A stretch of 64,000 nucleotides of DNA from Thermogutta sp039793925 (GTDB lineage Bacteria > Planctomycetota > Planctomycetia > Pirellulales > Thermoguttaceae): assembly GCF_039793925.1 (NCBI RefSeq), contig NZ_JBAMME010000307.1, positions 23,400 to 87,399 on the forward strand, given 5' to 3'. A program made the translations under genes and the position numbers. Under the pieces are notes generated by a model, which was not told where the DNA came from, ran no database searches, and worked only from the letters and a program-made list of their open reading frames with translations. Positions 16,110 to 25,184 of the stretch are shown piece by piece. The stretch's first letter is position 1, and each line of letters begins with the position of its first letter.

Positions 16110-17261
16110 ATGGACCTTGAACCAGGCCTCTCTCAAACCACAACGTGGCCCGAAACGGACCCGCTAGTAGGGCTGGAACCTGTACCCAGTTCTGAATTGC
16201 CATTGCCCATTCTAGTGACAGGTCTGGCGGGGGTGGCAGGCTATCATGCCTTTCGATGGCTGTCCGCGCGGTATCCGGGCCAGGTGTATGGGCTGATTCC
16301 TTCTCGAAACCCGCACGTGCGGGGAGTGAACATCCTTTGTGGCAATATTGAAGATCGGGTGTGCCTGGAAGCCCTTTTCCGCCAGTATCAATTCGCGGCG
16401 GTGCTCGATGCGGTGGGCAATTGTGCCCTCAAACCATGTGAGCTTGAACCCAAAATCGCCTGGCTGATCAACGTGGAGGGACTGAAAAACATCCTGCAGG
16501 CGGCGGGGCACCAGCGTCCGCGAATTGTGCGACTATCGGTAGATCTCGTTTTCTCTGGGAAAAAAGATGGAGGATATGTTGAAGAAGATCCGCCGGATCC
16601 CGTCAGCGTGTACGGCAAAACCATGGCGGTGGCGGAACAGATTCTCCTGGACGCCGATCCCACGGCCTGTGTCCTGCGGATTTCGCTTCCCATGGGACGC
16701 AGCCCCAATGGCCATGCAGGAGCCATCGACTGGATCGAATCGCGGTTTGCGGCGGGCCGGCCGGCCACGCTCTATGTGGACGAGATTCGTACTCCCACGT
16801 ATGTTGACTGCCTAAGTCGTGTATGCTGGGAAGCCTTGCGACGGCCGATGGCCGGCATCTTTCACGCCGGTGGACCGGTCCGACTAAGCCTCTACCAGAT
16901 CGGACAAATTATCAATTGCGTGGGAGGCTATGATCCCGACCTTCTCTTTGGAATTCCGCGGCGCATGGCCGGCCCGATCCCACCCCGAGCAGGCAACGTG
17001 GCGATGGACAGCTCAAAGCTTGCCCGGACCTTGGGCTACACCCCTTTCTTGCCCTGGCCATTCGACCAGCGTCTGCTGCCCACTGATCGAGAATGGCATC
17101 GGCGGAGAGAGACCATACGGGACGAGGAGGGAAGTTTGGGGTGTTTGCGTGACGCGGGTGCCATAGATAAACTGTTGTGTCAGCCACGCAAACTGGAGGA
17201 GATGGGTTTGGCGGGTGCCCTCCGGTTGCCAAGGCAAATGGGGGAAACTTGCGGATATTGA
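16110..17261 (+). CDS. NAD(P)-dependent SDR, RmlD-like (dTDP-4-dehydrorhamnose reductase fold)
   Basis: An extended short-chain dehydrogenase. The nucleotide-binding motif is the variant VTGLAGVAGYHAF (about residues 33-45, in place of TGxxGxxG), followed by the SVDLVFSG strand and the catalytic YGKTMAVAE (Tyr-x3-Lys). The C-terminal half resembles RmlD (DEIRTPTYVDCL; GIFHAGGPVRLSLYQIGQ). A reductase or epimerase acting on a nucleotide sugar is likely; the exact substrate is not readable. About 30 extra hydrophilic residues precede the Rossmann fold. ATG 16110 is used; a TTG two codons upstream is possible. The next same-strand gene is a glycosyltransferase. Confidence 0.8.
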   Translation: MDLEPGLSQTTTWPETDPLVGLEPVPSSELPLPILVTGLAGVAGYHAFRWLSARYPGQVYGLIPSRNPHVRGVNILCGNIEDRVCLEALFRQYQFAAVLDAVGNCALKPCELEPKIAWLINVEGLKNILQAAGHQRPRIVRLSVDLVFSGKKDGGYVEEDPPDPVSVYGKTMAVAEQILLDADPTACVLRISLPMGRSPNGHAGAIDWIESRFAAGRPATLYVDEIRTPTYVDCLSRVCWEALRRPMAGIFHAGGPVRLSLYQIGQIINCVGGYDPDLLFGIPRRMAGPIPPRAGNVAMDSSKLARTLGYTPFLPWPFDQRLLPTDREWHRRRETIRDEEGSLGCLRDAGAIDKLLCQPRKLEEMGLAGALRLPRQMGETCGY

Positions 17262-17572
17262 CGAAACCGCAGTAAACTCCAACATCAAGTTAACCGACAA
17301 AACAAGCGAGAGGTCAATGCCCGCTCTGCAGAGCGGCGGCAGGCCGGCTGACAGGAGAAAGGGAAAATCCCGGGTGTACCTCGTGGCGTGCCGGGCTGGT
17401 GCTACTCGGCGCGTTTTCCGGGCGACAAGGGGCGAAGGTGGCACAAGTTCACAGCCTATGGTGTTCATAAAAGAGAAGAACTTGGCAAGAACCCAGCAAC
17501 GGCCCCGCTGCAAATTGGGCAGTCACTCGCATCAGGTGACCATCTCCGTGTGCTTTTGAAGAGGACCTTCCG
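17262..17572 (+). other. 311-base intergenic region with a 16-base perfect palindrome
   Basis: Between the SDR and glycosyltransferase genes. CCGCTCTG/CAGAGCGG at 17321-17336 is a perfect 16-base palindrome and could form a hairpin in RNA, but no T-run follows. No gene or promoter is evident. Confidence 0.45.
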
Positions 17573-18502
17573 GTGTTGCGACTTTCGGTGATCATCCCCG
17601 TTGTCCGCACGCTGCCACGCCTTGAAGACACCCTCGTTCCTGTCCTGGAGTACGGACCGGACGGATGTGAAGTGATCGTGGTGCTTGATCAGCCCTACTC
17701 CGATCCGTATGGCCTGGAAGGGGAAATTACTTTTATTCGAGCGGGGGAAGGATTGCAGCTTGCCCGGGCGCTCAATCTGGGCTGTCGCGCGGCAAATGGC
17801 GAATGGATCCACTTTCTCCCCTGTGGTAATCTCGTGGCGCGGAACTGGGCGCAAAACGCGCTTGCCCATGCTGCTGACCGACGCATCGGGATCGTGGTTC
17901 CGCTGACGGTGGATGCTCGGGATGAGTCGCGGATTCTCGCGGCCGGGATGGGCTACGATAGTGCCGGACAGCTCGTCCATCTCCAACAGGGGGTTTCTGT
18001 GGAGGGGACGACGCTCGCCCACCGCAGCCGCGTTTTGCCGCACTTCTCAGGGGCATTTTTCCGCCGGGACATCCTTTTGTCGCTTGGAGGTGCGGACGAG
18101 TCGCTGGGGGACGGCTGGGTCCTTGCCGACGTGACCCTTCGCTTTTTCCGCGCCGGTTTTGCCAGTGTTCTCGAGCCAGCCTGCGTGGTCCGGGGTGATC
18201 CCGCTCTGGAACCTGTGGGCTTCGACTACGCGGCTGCCCGAGATGCCGAGCGTTTCTTCTGGCGCTGGAGCGATCGCCGCGGCTCGACGATTCTGCGGCA
18301 TCTGGCCCTGCTGACCGGTCAAACACTGGCTGCTCTCCCTCGAGGACAGCTCTGGCCGCACGTGGCCGGACGGCTGGCCGGCTGGCGAGGCAGCGCCGCC
18401 ACAGCGCTTGTCAAAAACAGTGGCCCCCTGCGATCAGCCATCCGGCAAAATGTCTGCGAGCATTCACCAGCGGAGGCCAGCTACATCGCCAAAGCGGGTT
18501 GA
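17573..18502 (+). CDS. Family 2 glycosyltransferase
   Basis: A GT-A fold glycosyltransferase that moves a sugar from a nucleotide donor, probably for surface polysaccharide. The N-terminus shows the GT2 start (LSVIIPVVRTLPRLEDTLVPVLEYG), the EVIVVLDQ strand, and the LARALNLGCRAANGEWIHFLPCGN segment. There the usual DxD metal motif region reads LPCGN, so the acidic pair is not obvious. A second acidic segment (GGADESLGDGWVLADVTLRFFRAG) follows. GTG start with GAAGAGGA about eight bases upstream; 309 residues. No membrane span is evident. Confidence 0.78.
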   Translation: MLRLSVIIPVVRTLPRLEDTLVPVLEYGPDGCEVIVVLDQPYSDPYGLEGEITFIRAGEGLQLARALNLGCRAANGEWIHFLPCGNLVARNWAQNALAHAADRRIGIVVPLTVDARDESRILAAGMGYDSAGQLVHLQQGVSVEGTTLAHRSRVLPHFSGAFFRRDILLSLGGADESLGDGWVLADVTLRFFRAGFASVLEPACVVRGDPALEPVGFDYAAARDAERFFWRWSDRRGSTILRHLALLTGQTLAALPRGQLWPHVAGRLAGWRGSAATALVKNSGPLRSAIRQNVCEHSPAEASYIAKAG

Positions 18503-18556
18503 TGACAAGAACTGCACCCGGCCCGGAAAAGCAGCCGCCGGCCACTCCGGTTTGCA

Positions 18557-18625
18557 GGGCGATCAAATGGTGGGTTTTGCTGCGACTCGCTTCAGTAGCA
18601 ACCGAGCTCGATTGCCTGATCGCCC
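18557..18625. repeat. Nested inverted repeat between two convergent genes
   Basis: GGGCGATCA at 18557-18565 is perfectly complementary to TGATCGCCC at 18617-18625. Inside them GGTT-TT-GCT (18573-18581) can pair with AGCAACC (18597-18603). It sits in the short gap between the convergent glycosyltransferase and fliM genes, so a two-way transcription stop is possible, although there is no T-run. Confidence 0.45.
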
Positions 18626-18646
18626 GACGATTCGTCCTCATCAAAG

Positions 18647-19696
18647 TTACTCACCGGTCACCTGGGCGGGATCGGAAATGACGTCCTCGATGCAGATGGC
18701 TTTGTGGCCCTTGAAAATGCCGGGGCGGGCAAGAAATTTGGGGATGCCTTGCACCCGCACAAGAAGCGGTGTGTGGATGTCTTTTTTGGTGGTGATGATG
18801 TCACCCACCCGAAGACCGATGAGGTCCTGCGTGGTGATGGTGGTCCGTGCCAGTTGGACGACAAGTTGAACAGTGGAAGTACGGAGAGCCCGACCAATCC
18901 GCTCCGCAGCATCGGGACTGACCTGCCGCTTACCGTAAGATGCCCAACTGTTGGCGGAGAGTTTATTGGCGATGGGTTCAATGCTGTTGTAAGGGATGCA
19001 GAGGTTGGCCATGCCGCGGACTTCGCCCAGCGCGAGTTCGAAGCTGACCAGCACAATCACTTCGTTGGGGGGCACAATCTGAACGAGCTGCGGGTTGCTC
19101 TCCACGCGGACGACGCTCAATTCCAGAGGCAGTACATTTTCCCAAGCGCGTTTCAATTCCTCCAGAAAAAGGGAGGTGATTCGTCCCACAAGTCGCCGTT
19201 CAATTTCCGAGAGCGGCCGTCGCGTGATTGGTGTGGGTTCGCGACCACCCCCCAGCAGCCGATCGATCATCGGATAGAGGATGGTCGGATTGATGTCCAG
19301 GATGAAGTGTCCCTCCAGGGGCTCTGCGCGAATGAGGTTGAAACACGTGGGATTGTCGAGGCTGAAAACGAATTCGCTGTAGGTCAGTTGGTCCACGCTG
19401 GTGAGCTTCACTTCCACCATGCAGCGAAGCATGGCAGAAAGACCGGCGGCAAAATTGCGGCTGAAGCCCTCGTGAAGCGTCTGGAGCGATCGCATTTGCT
19501 CTTTGCCGACCCGCTCCGGACGCTTGAAATCGTAAGTGATGATCTTTTCCCGAGGTATTCTGACCGGCGGCGGTGGTGGCGAAGAAGCCGCCGGCGCGCT
19601 GGAAACATCGCGGGGAGCCTCGGCGGGCTTACCTTTTCCGACCGACGCGAGAAGACTCTCGATTTCGGCCTGTGTCAGAACCTCGTCGGACGACAT
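18647..19696 (-). CDS. fliM: Flagellar motor switch protein FliM
   Basis: C-ring protein that binds phospho-CheY and switches motor rotation. The N-terminal CheY-binding peptide is visible (VLTQAEIESLLASVG), followed by a Pro/Ala-rich linker, the CheC-like middle domain (about residues 50-250, with the GGGREPTPITRRPLSEIE segment), and the SpoA/FliN-like C-terminal domain (GLRVGDIITTKKDIHTP). The length is 349 residues from ATG 19696, which has GGAGG five bases upstream; a GTG seven codons earlier is less likely. No other flagellar gene is nearby. Its presence implies a flagellated cell stage. Confidence 0.92.
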   Translation of the reverse strand: MSSDEVLTQAEIESLLASVGKGKPAEAPRDVSSAPAASSPPPPPVRIPREKIITYDFKRPERVGKEQMRSLQTLHEGFSRNFAAGLSAMLRCMVEVKLTSVDQLTYSEFVFSLDNPTCFNLIRAEPLEGHFILDINPTILYPMIDRLLGGGREPTPITRRPLSEIERRLVGRITSLFLEELKRAWENVLPLELSVVRVESNPQLVQIVPPNEVIVLVSFELALGEVRGMANLCIPYNSIEPIANKLSANSWASYGKRQVSPDAAERIGRALRTSTVQLVVQLARTTITTQDLIGLRVGDIITTKKDIHTPLLVRVQGIPKFLARPGIFKGHKAICIEDVISDPAQVTGE

Positions 19697-19803
19697 GCGA
19701 TCCTCCGCCTCCAACACCTCCGTGTGAAGATGCCGTCAGCAAACTTCGGTACGCGGTTCTCAGCCGGTGGGAAATGATTCCCCGGGCCAGGATGCTTTTT
19801 GTG

Positions 19804-21081
19804 TCATTCCCGCACCTGACCGTTGCCGATGACCACGTACTTGTAACTGGTCAGTTCATTGATTCCGCAGGGACCGCGAGCATGGAACTTATCGGTGCTG
19901 ATCCCGATTTCCGCACCCAGCCCGAATTCGCCGCCGTCGTTGAAACGCGTGCTGGCATTGACCATTACGGCCGAGCTATCGATTCGTTTGGTGAACTCCT
20001 GGGCGGCGATCAGATCACGCGTCACAATGGCCTCTGTATGCTTGGAGCTGTATTTGTTGATATGTTCGATTGCTGCGTCCAAATCCTCAACGACCTTCAC
20101 CGAGATGATGGGACCCAGGTACTCGGCATAATAATCGTCTTCTGTGGCAGGTTTAGCAGCCGGGAAATGTTGCCGGGTGATCTCATCACCCCGGATTTCA
20201 ATACCGCGCTCGGCAAGCGCCTGAAGAATACGGGGCAGGAGTGTGCTTGCCACAGCCTTGTGGAAAACGAGCGACTCCGCCGCATTGCAGACGCCCATCC
20301 TCTGACATTTGGCGTTGACCACGATCCGCTCAGCCATCTCTGGATCGGCGCTGGCATCCACATACACGTGGCAGTTACCGGCGAAGTGCTTCATGACCGG
20401 CATTTTGGCCTCCGCCGTCACCCGACGGATGAGGCTTTCTCCACCGCGGGGGATGGTCAGATCGATGTACTCCGGAAGATTGAGAAAGTGTCCCACGGCT
20501 TCCCGGTCAGGCGTCGCCACAAGCTGGATGGCATGGGTGGGAAGTCCCACGTCCGCCCCGGCCTCCATCATGATGTCCACAATGGCCTGGTTGGAGTGGG
20601 CAGCTTCTTTCCCGCCTCGTAAGATGACTGCGTTACCGCTTTTCACACAGAGTGCCGCCGCGTCGGCCGTCACGTTGGGTCGGGATTCATAGATGAAAAA
20701 GATCACTCCCAGGGGGACACGCACCTTCTGCACGAGCAGACCGTTCGGCCGTACCGACGACCAGATCACCTCCCCGATCGGCTCCGGGAGCATGGCGACT
20801 TCTTCAAGAGCGCGGGCCATGGCCTCGATGCGGGAAGGCGTCAGCTTGAGACGATCGATTTGAGCGTCTGTTAAGCCGAACGAGGGCGCAGCAGCTAGAT
20901 CCTTGTGATTGGCGTCCGTCAGCGCGACCATCCGCTCTTTCATCAGTTTGGCGCAGCGATACAGCCACTGCTGTTTCACCGCACCGCTGAGCCGTGCCAG
21001 TTCAACTGAAGCCGCGCGGGCACGCCGCGCCACTTCCAGGCAGTATTCTTTAAGGTCGAAAATCCCGTTGTCGTTACTCAT
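19804..21081 (-). CDS. proA: Glutamate-5-semialdehyde dehydrogenase (gamma-glutamyl phosphate reductase)
   Basis: Second enzyme of proline synthesis: NADPH-dependent reduction of gamma-glutamyl phosphate. The aldehyde-dehydrogenase-like fold carries the ProA active-site cysteine in QRMGVCNAAESLVFH and the typical DLTIPRGGESLIRRV, VMVNASTRFNDGGEFGLGAEIGIST and RGPCGINELTSYKY segments. ATG 21081 gives 425 residues, the family length; the frame continues 54 codons upstream without family-like sequence. The partner kinase proB is about 30 kb away at 49.7-50.8 kb, so the usual proBA pairing is broken here. Confidence 0.95.
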   Translation of the reverse strand: MSNDNGIFDLKEYCLEVARRARAASVELARLSGAVKQQWLYRCAKLMKERMVALTDANHKDLAAAPSFGLTDAQIDRLKLTPSRIEAMARALEEVAMLPEPIGEVIWSSVRPNGLLVQKVRVPLGVIFFIYESRPNVTADAAALCVKSGNAVILRGGKEAAHSNQAIVDIMMEAGADVGLPTHAIQLVATPDREAVGHFLNLPEYIDLTIPRGGESLIRRVTAEAKMPVMKHFAGNCHVYVDASADPEMAERIVVNAKCQRMGVCNAAESLVFHKAVASTLLPRILQALAERGIEIRGDEITRQHFPAAKPATEDDYYAEYLGPIISVKVVEDLDAAIEHINKYSSKHTEAIVTRDLIAAQEFTKRIDSSAVMVNASTRFNDGGEFGLGAEIGISTDKFHARGPCGINELTSYKYVVIGNGQVRE

Positions 21082-21351
21082 GGTTGCGAATGGTTGTTCC
21101 TGTTGCGAAAATGGTTTGGCTTTTTCATTGACTTCCGAGCGGCTGCTCGGCGGCGAACTGTCTAGACATTCCCTTGAGGAAGTATCCCGATTTCCGGCCC
21201 TGCCGTCAACCGACGTTTGGCGGGGTGGCCACGCAATTGTCACCGCCCTGCGAGGGGATCAGGGTTGGGCGAAAGCCCAAGCCCCGGGGCGACTGATCGC
21301 GCAGCACGTGCTAAAATAGGGCGTTTACGCATTCATGGAGCGGGGAATGTC

Positions 21352-22197
21352 ATGGCACGCTGGAAAACAGTTTCGATTGTTGGGGTGGGATTGATTGGGG
21401 CGTCCATCGGGCAAGCCCTTTTACGACGGCGGCTGGCTGATGATGTCATTGGTATCGCCCGACGGCAAACGACCCTTCGTGCCGCCCGCCGCGTTAACGC
21501 GGTCACTCACACCACGATTGATCTGGCCCGAGGGGTGGCCGAAGCCGACCTCATCGTCGTGTGCACACCGGTCGCCACCATCCCAGAACTGGTGCGCCGC
21601 GCCGCGGAACACTGTCCCGAGGGGACCCTCATCACCGATGCGGGCAGCACCAAAGCCGCAATTGTGGCGGCTCTTGATAACAATTTGCCGCGAGGTTGCC
21701 GCTTTCTGGGGTCCCATCCCCTGGCGGGGAGCGAAAAAACCGGCCCCAGTTATTCGGACGCAGAGCTGTTTGAGGGCCGGGTTACCATCATCACTCCTAC
21801 TCGCAATACCCGGGCGGAAGACTTCGATGCGCTCGAGGAATTTTGGAGAGGTCTGGGGTCGGTGGTGGTGCGGATGTCGCCCGAAGAGCACGACGAAGCC
21901 ATCGGCATGACCAGCCATTTTCCCCATCTGGTGGCGGCACTGTTGGCGGGGATGTTGCCCGAGCAGTGGTTTCGGTTTACCGGAACGGGCTTTCTCGACA
22001 CAACGCGGATTGCGGCCGGGGATATTGAATTGTGGAAGCAGATTTTCATGCAGAATCGGCAAAATGTGGCGAAGAACTGCCAGACCCTGGCGCAGGAATT
22101 GCTCCGAGCGGCCCAGGCTCTACGAGACGGAAATGAATTGGTTGTTGAGGAAATCTTGACGCGAGGGAAAAAGAATCGCGATGCTCTGGGAGGTTGA
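21352..22197 (+). CDS. tyrA: Prephenate dehydrogenase
   Basis: NAD(P)-dependent oxidative decarboxylation of prephenate in tyrosine synthesis. The Rossmann motif GVGLIGASIG is at residues 10-19, followed by DLIVVCTPVATIPELV, the DAGSTK segment, and the catalytic-type SHPLAGSEKTGP. The conserved HFPHLVAALL lies in the helical C-terminal half. 281 residues, with no fused ACT or chorismate mutase domain. The annotated frame opens 45 codons earlier, but ATG 21352 starts directly before the Rossmann strand. The last 17 bases overlap the start of purL. Confidence 0.92.
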   Translation: MARWKTVSIVGVGLIGASIGQALLRRRLADDVIGIARRQTTLRAARRVNAVTHTTIDLARGVAEADLIVVCTPVATIPELVRRAAEHCPEGTLITDAGSTKAAIVAALDNNLPRGCRFLGSHPLAGSEKTGPSYSDAELFEGRVTIITPTRNTRAEDFDALEEFWRGLGSVVVRMSPEEHDEAIGMTSHFPHLVAALLAGMLPEQWFRFTGTGFLDTTRIAAGDIELWKQIFMQNRQNVAKNCQTLAQELLRAAQALRDGNELVVEEILTRGKKNRDALGG

Positions 22198-25087
22198 TAT
22201 TTATCCGGCTCCTGGTCGACCGGATGTCGTGGCAGAGCAGGTACGCCACGATGGACTGGACCTGGGGATACAGGGTGGCTGGCAGGTGGCGGCCGGTCGT
22301 GGGTACCTTGTCGAAGGCGATTTCACCCACGCCCAGATGCAGCGGCTGGCCGAGGAACTGTTTGCCGATCCGGTCGTGGAGCGGTTTGTGATCGGGCAAG
22401 TCGGGGACTCGAGTCTGCTGGAACCACCTAGCCCCGATATGGAGCCCGTTTATGTGCTTCCCAAGCCCGGCGTGATGGACCCCGTGGCGATGAGTGCGGC
22501 CGCGGCGATTGAAGACTTTGGCTGGCACGCCCGAGCGGTGCGCACTTTTCGTAAATACTGGTTTGTTGGACTGTCGCCGAGCGATCTGCGACGCATCTGT
22601 CAGAAAATCCTTGCCAACGACGCCATCGAGCAGGTCATCTTCGGCGCGCTTCCCTTTCGCACTTTGGAGCAAGGGCGTCCCTACGAATTCCGCCTGATCA
22701 CGGTTCCGCTCCGCGACATGGATGACCAGGCCCTCCTCCGACTGAGTCGCGAAGGTCAACTCTTTCTGTCTCTGGTGGAGATGCGCGCAATTCGGGAGTT
22801 TTATCGTTCTCTCGGACGCGACCCAACGGATGTGGAGCTGGAAACCCTGGCCCAAACCTGGAGCGAACATTGCAGCCATAAGACACTCACCGGCCAGATT
22901 TCTTATCGCGACGAGCAGCGGCAGATTCAATTTCAAAACATGCTCAAAGAGACCATTTTCGCCGCAACTCACGAAATCCGCCGCCGGTTGGGCGATCGCG
23001 ACTGGTGTGTGAGTGTCTTCGAAGACAACGCGGGCATCGTGAAGTTCGATGAGGATTACCACGTTGTCTTCAAGGTGGAAACACATAATCATCCCTCCGC
23101 GCTGGAGCCCTATGGAGGGGCAAACACGGGAATTGGCGGCGTCATTCGCGATCCGATGGGTACGGGGCTGGGTGCCAAACCGATCTGCAATACTGACGTC
23201 TTCTGCTTCGCCCCACCCGACATTTCCCATGATGAACTTCCCCCTGGGGTCCTTCACCCACGACGGGTGATGAAGGGCGTGGTGGCGGGCGTCCGCGATT
23301 ACGGAAATCGGATGGGCATCCCCACCGTAAACGGGGCGGTCTATTTTGACCGGCGCTATTTGGGTAATCCCCTGGTTTACTGTGGCAATGTAGGACTTCT
23401 TCCTCGGGACAAAGCGCACAAGGCGGCCCAACCCGGCGATCTGATTGTGCTTGTCGGTGGTCGGACTGGGCGGGACGGGATTCACGGCGCCACGTTCAGT
23501 TCGGCCGAATTGACGACCGAGAGTGAAACGCTTTCCGGGGGCGCCGTCCAAATCGGCAATGCGATTACGGAAAAAATGCTCCTCGACGTTCTCCTTGTGG
23601 CCCGTGATCGCGCTCTCTACCATGCCGTGACGGACTGCGGTGCCGGGGGGCTTTCCTCAGCGGTGGGCGAAATGGGACGCGCCATCGGTGCGGAGGTGGA
23701 TCTCGAACGCGTTCCCCTTAAATACGAAGGGCTTTCCTACGCTGAAATTTGGATTTCAGAAGCGCAGGAGCGAATGGTTCTGGCCGTGCCGGAAGACAAA
23801 TGGCCGGAACTCAAGGAGCTTTTCGCGTCCGAGGGTGTCGAAGCCACGGCCATCGGGCGATTCGTTCCCACTGGTCGCCTGGTCCTCCGCTACCAGGGTC
23901 ATCAGGTGGCCGACCTGAGCATGGAATTCCTTCACAGGGGCCGGCCGGCCGTTGTTCGCGAGGCCGTCTATCAACCGGCACCCTCGGTGCCTATGGTGCT
24001 GCCACCGGAAAGCGAGGTCGACTGGACGGCCGACCTGTTGGCGATTCTTAGTTCCCTGAACGTGTGCAGCAAGGAGTGGATCATTCGCCAGTACGATCAC
24101 GAAGTGCAAGGGGGGAGCGCTGTCAAACCGCTCGTTGGACGCTGGAACGATGGGCCCTCAGATGCCGCTGTCCTCCGGCCTGTTCTCAGCTCCTACCGGG
24201 GGCTGGTGATCGCCTGCGGAATGAATCCCAAATACGGGGACCACGATACTTACTGGATGGCGGCCGCCGCGATTGACGAGGCGGTGCGGAACTGTGTGGC
24301 TGTCGGCGCTGATCCCAGCCGCATCGCCATTCTCGATAATTTCTGCTGGGGCAATACCGATCGACCGGAGGTGCTGGGCTCGCTGGTTCGGGCAGCACTG
24401 GCCTGCCACGATGTGGCGGTGGCCCTGGGAACGCCTTTCATTAGCGGCAAGGACAGCCTCAACAACGAATTTCGGCTCAAGGAAACCGAAACGATCGCCA
24501 TTCCGCCCTCGCTTTTGATCAGCGCGCTCGGCCAAGTGGACGATGTGCGCCGCTGTGTCACCATGGATCTCAAACAGCCCGGCAACGCCATTTACATTGT
24601 GGGTATCACGGCTGACGAATTGGGGGGTTCACACTGGGCAGAAATTCACGGCTTGTCCGGCGGGACCGTCCCGCGGTGGAACGGAGAGCGGGCACGACGG
24701 GTGTTTGAAGCCATGCACCGGGCGATCACGTCGGGCTGCGTCCGGGCATGCCATGATCTCAGTGAAGGAGGGCTGGCCGTTGCAGTCGCTGAAATGGCCT
24801 TTGCCGGCGAGTTCGGCGCCGAAATCGACCTGGACGCCGTTCCCTGCGCAGGTTCCGATCTCGGACCGGTTGCCCGATTGTTCAGCGAATCCAACTCGCG
24901 GTTCCTCTGCGAGGTCCCCGTTAATCAAGTCTCCGCATTTGAAGCCATATTTGCGGGACTGCCAGTAGCGCAATTGGGTACGGTGATGGAAAGGCCCTCC
25001 CTGGTTATCAGATGGCGAGGACAAACGTTGATCGATACACCGCTCGACAAGTTAAAACGCGCCTGGAAGGAACCGCTTGCTTGGTGA
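22181..25087 (+). CDS. purL: Phosphoribosylformylglycinamidine synthase, PurL fused to an N-terminal PurS-like double domain
   Basis: ATP-dependent amidation of FGAR in purine synthesis. The 968 residues are about 200 more than a small PurL and about 330 fewer than the one-chain large enzyme. Residues 1-90 and 91-190 look like two PurS-type ferredoxin-like units (WEVDIYPAPGRPDVVAEQV; EPVYVLPKPGVMDPVAMSA). The PurL core follows with LAQTWSEHCSHK, the KVETHNHPSALEPYGGANTGIGG signature, and a second nucleotide-binding half (ISGKDSLNNEF). No glutaminase domain is present; PurQ is the next gene. This equals a large PurL with the glutaminase removed. It overlaps tyrA by 17 bases. Confidence 0.93.
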   Translation: MLWEVDIYPAPGRPDVVAEQVRHDGLDLGIQGGWQVAAGRGYLVEGDFTHAQMQRLAEELFADPVVERFVIGQVGDSSLLEPPSPDMEPVYVLPKPGVMDPVAMSAAAAIEDFGWHARAVRTFRKYWFVGLSPSDLRRICQKILANDAIEQVIFGALPFRTLEQGRPYEFRLITVPLRDMDDQALLRLSREGQLFLSLVEMRAIREFYRSLGRDPTDVELETLAQTWSEHCSHKTLTGQISYRDEQRQIQFQNMLKETIFAATHEIRRRLGDRDWCVSVFEDNAGIVKFDEDYHVVFKVETHNHPSALEPYGGANTGIGGVIRDPMGTGLGAKPICNTDVFCFAPPDISHDELPPGVLHPRRVMKGVVAGVRDYGNRMGIPTVNGAVYFDRRYLGNPLVYCGNVGLLPRDKAHKAAQPGDLIVLVGGRTGRDGIHGATFSSAELTTESETLSGGAVQIGNAITEKMLLDVLLVARDRALYHAVTDCGAGGLSSAVGEMGRAIGAEVDLERVPLKYEGLSYAEIWISEAQERMVLAVPEDKWPELKELFASEGVEATAIGRFVPTGRLVLRYQGHQVADLSMEFLHRGRPAVVREAVYQPAPSVPMVLPPESEVDWTADLLAILSSLNVCSKEWIIRQYDHEVQGGSAVKPLVGRWNDGPSDAAVLRPVLSSYRGLVIACGMNPKYGDHDTYWMAAAAIDEAVRNCVAVGADPSRIAILDNFCWGNTDRPEVLGSLVRAALACHDVAVALGTPFISGKDSLNNEFRLKETETIAIPPSLLISALGQVDDVRRCVTMDLKQPGNAIYIVGITADELGGSHWAEIHGLSGGTVPRWNGERARRVFEAMHRAITSGCVRACHDLSEGGLAVAVAEMAFAGEFGAEIDLDAVPCAGSDLGPVARLFSESNSRFLCEVPVNQVSAFEAIFAGLPVAQLGTVMERPSLVIRWRGQTLIDTPLDKLKRAWKEPLAW

Positions 25088-25184
25088 CGTGCTCGAATTG
25101 TGGCTGAGAGCGCAGAATAACGTAAACCATCCGCGTTGAATTCATCTGTTGGATCAACTCCGTCGGAATCTGAAAACAGGCACG

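Noticed and set aside
18704..20622. Two plus-strand frames of about 350 codons
   Set aside because: Shadows of fliM and proA on the other strand, both strongly supported.
22046..23623. 525-codon minus-strand frame
   Set aside because: Antisense to the end of tyrA and to purL; its translation has no family motifs and the sense genes are certain.
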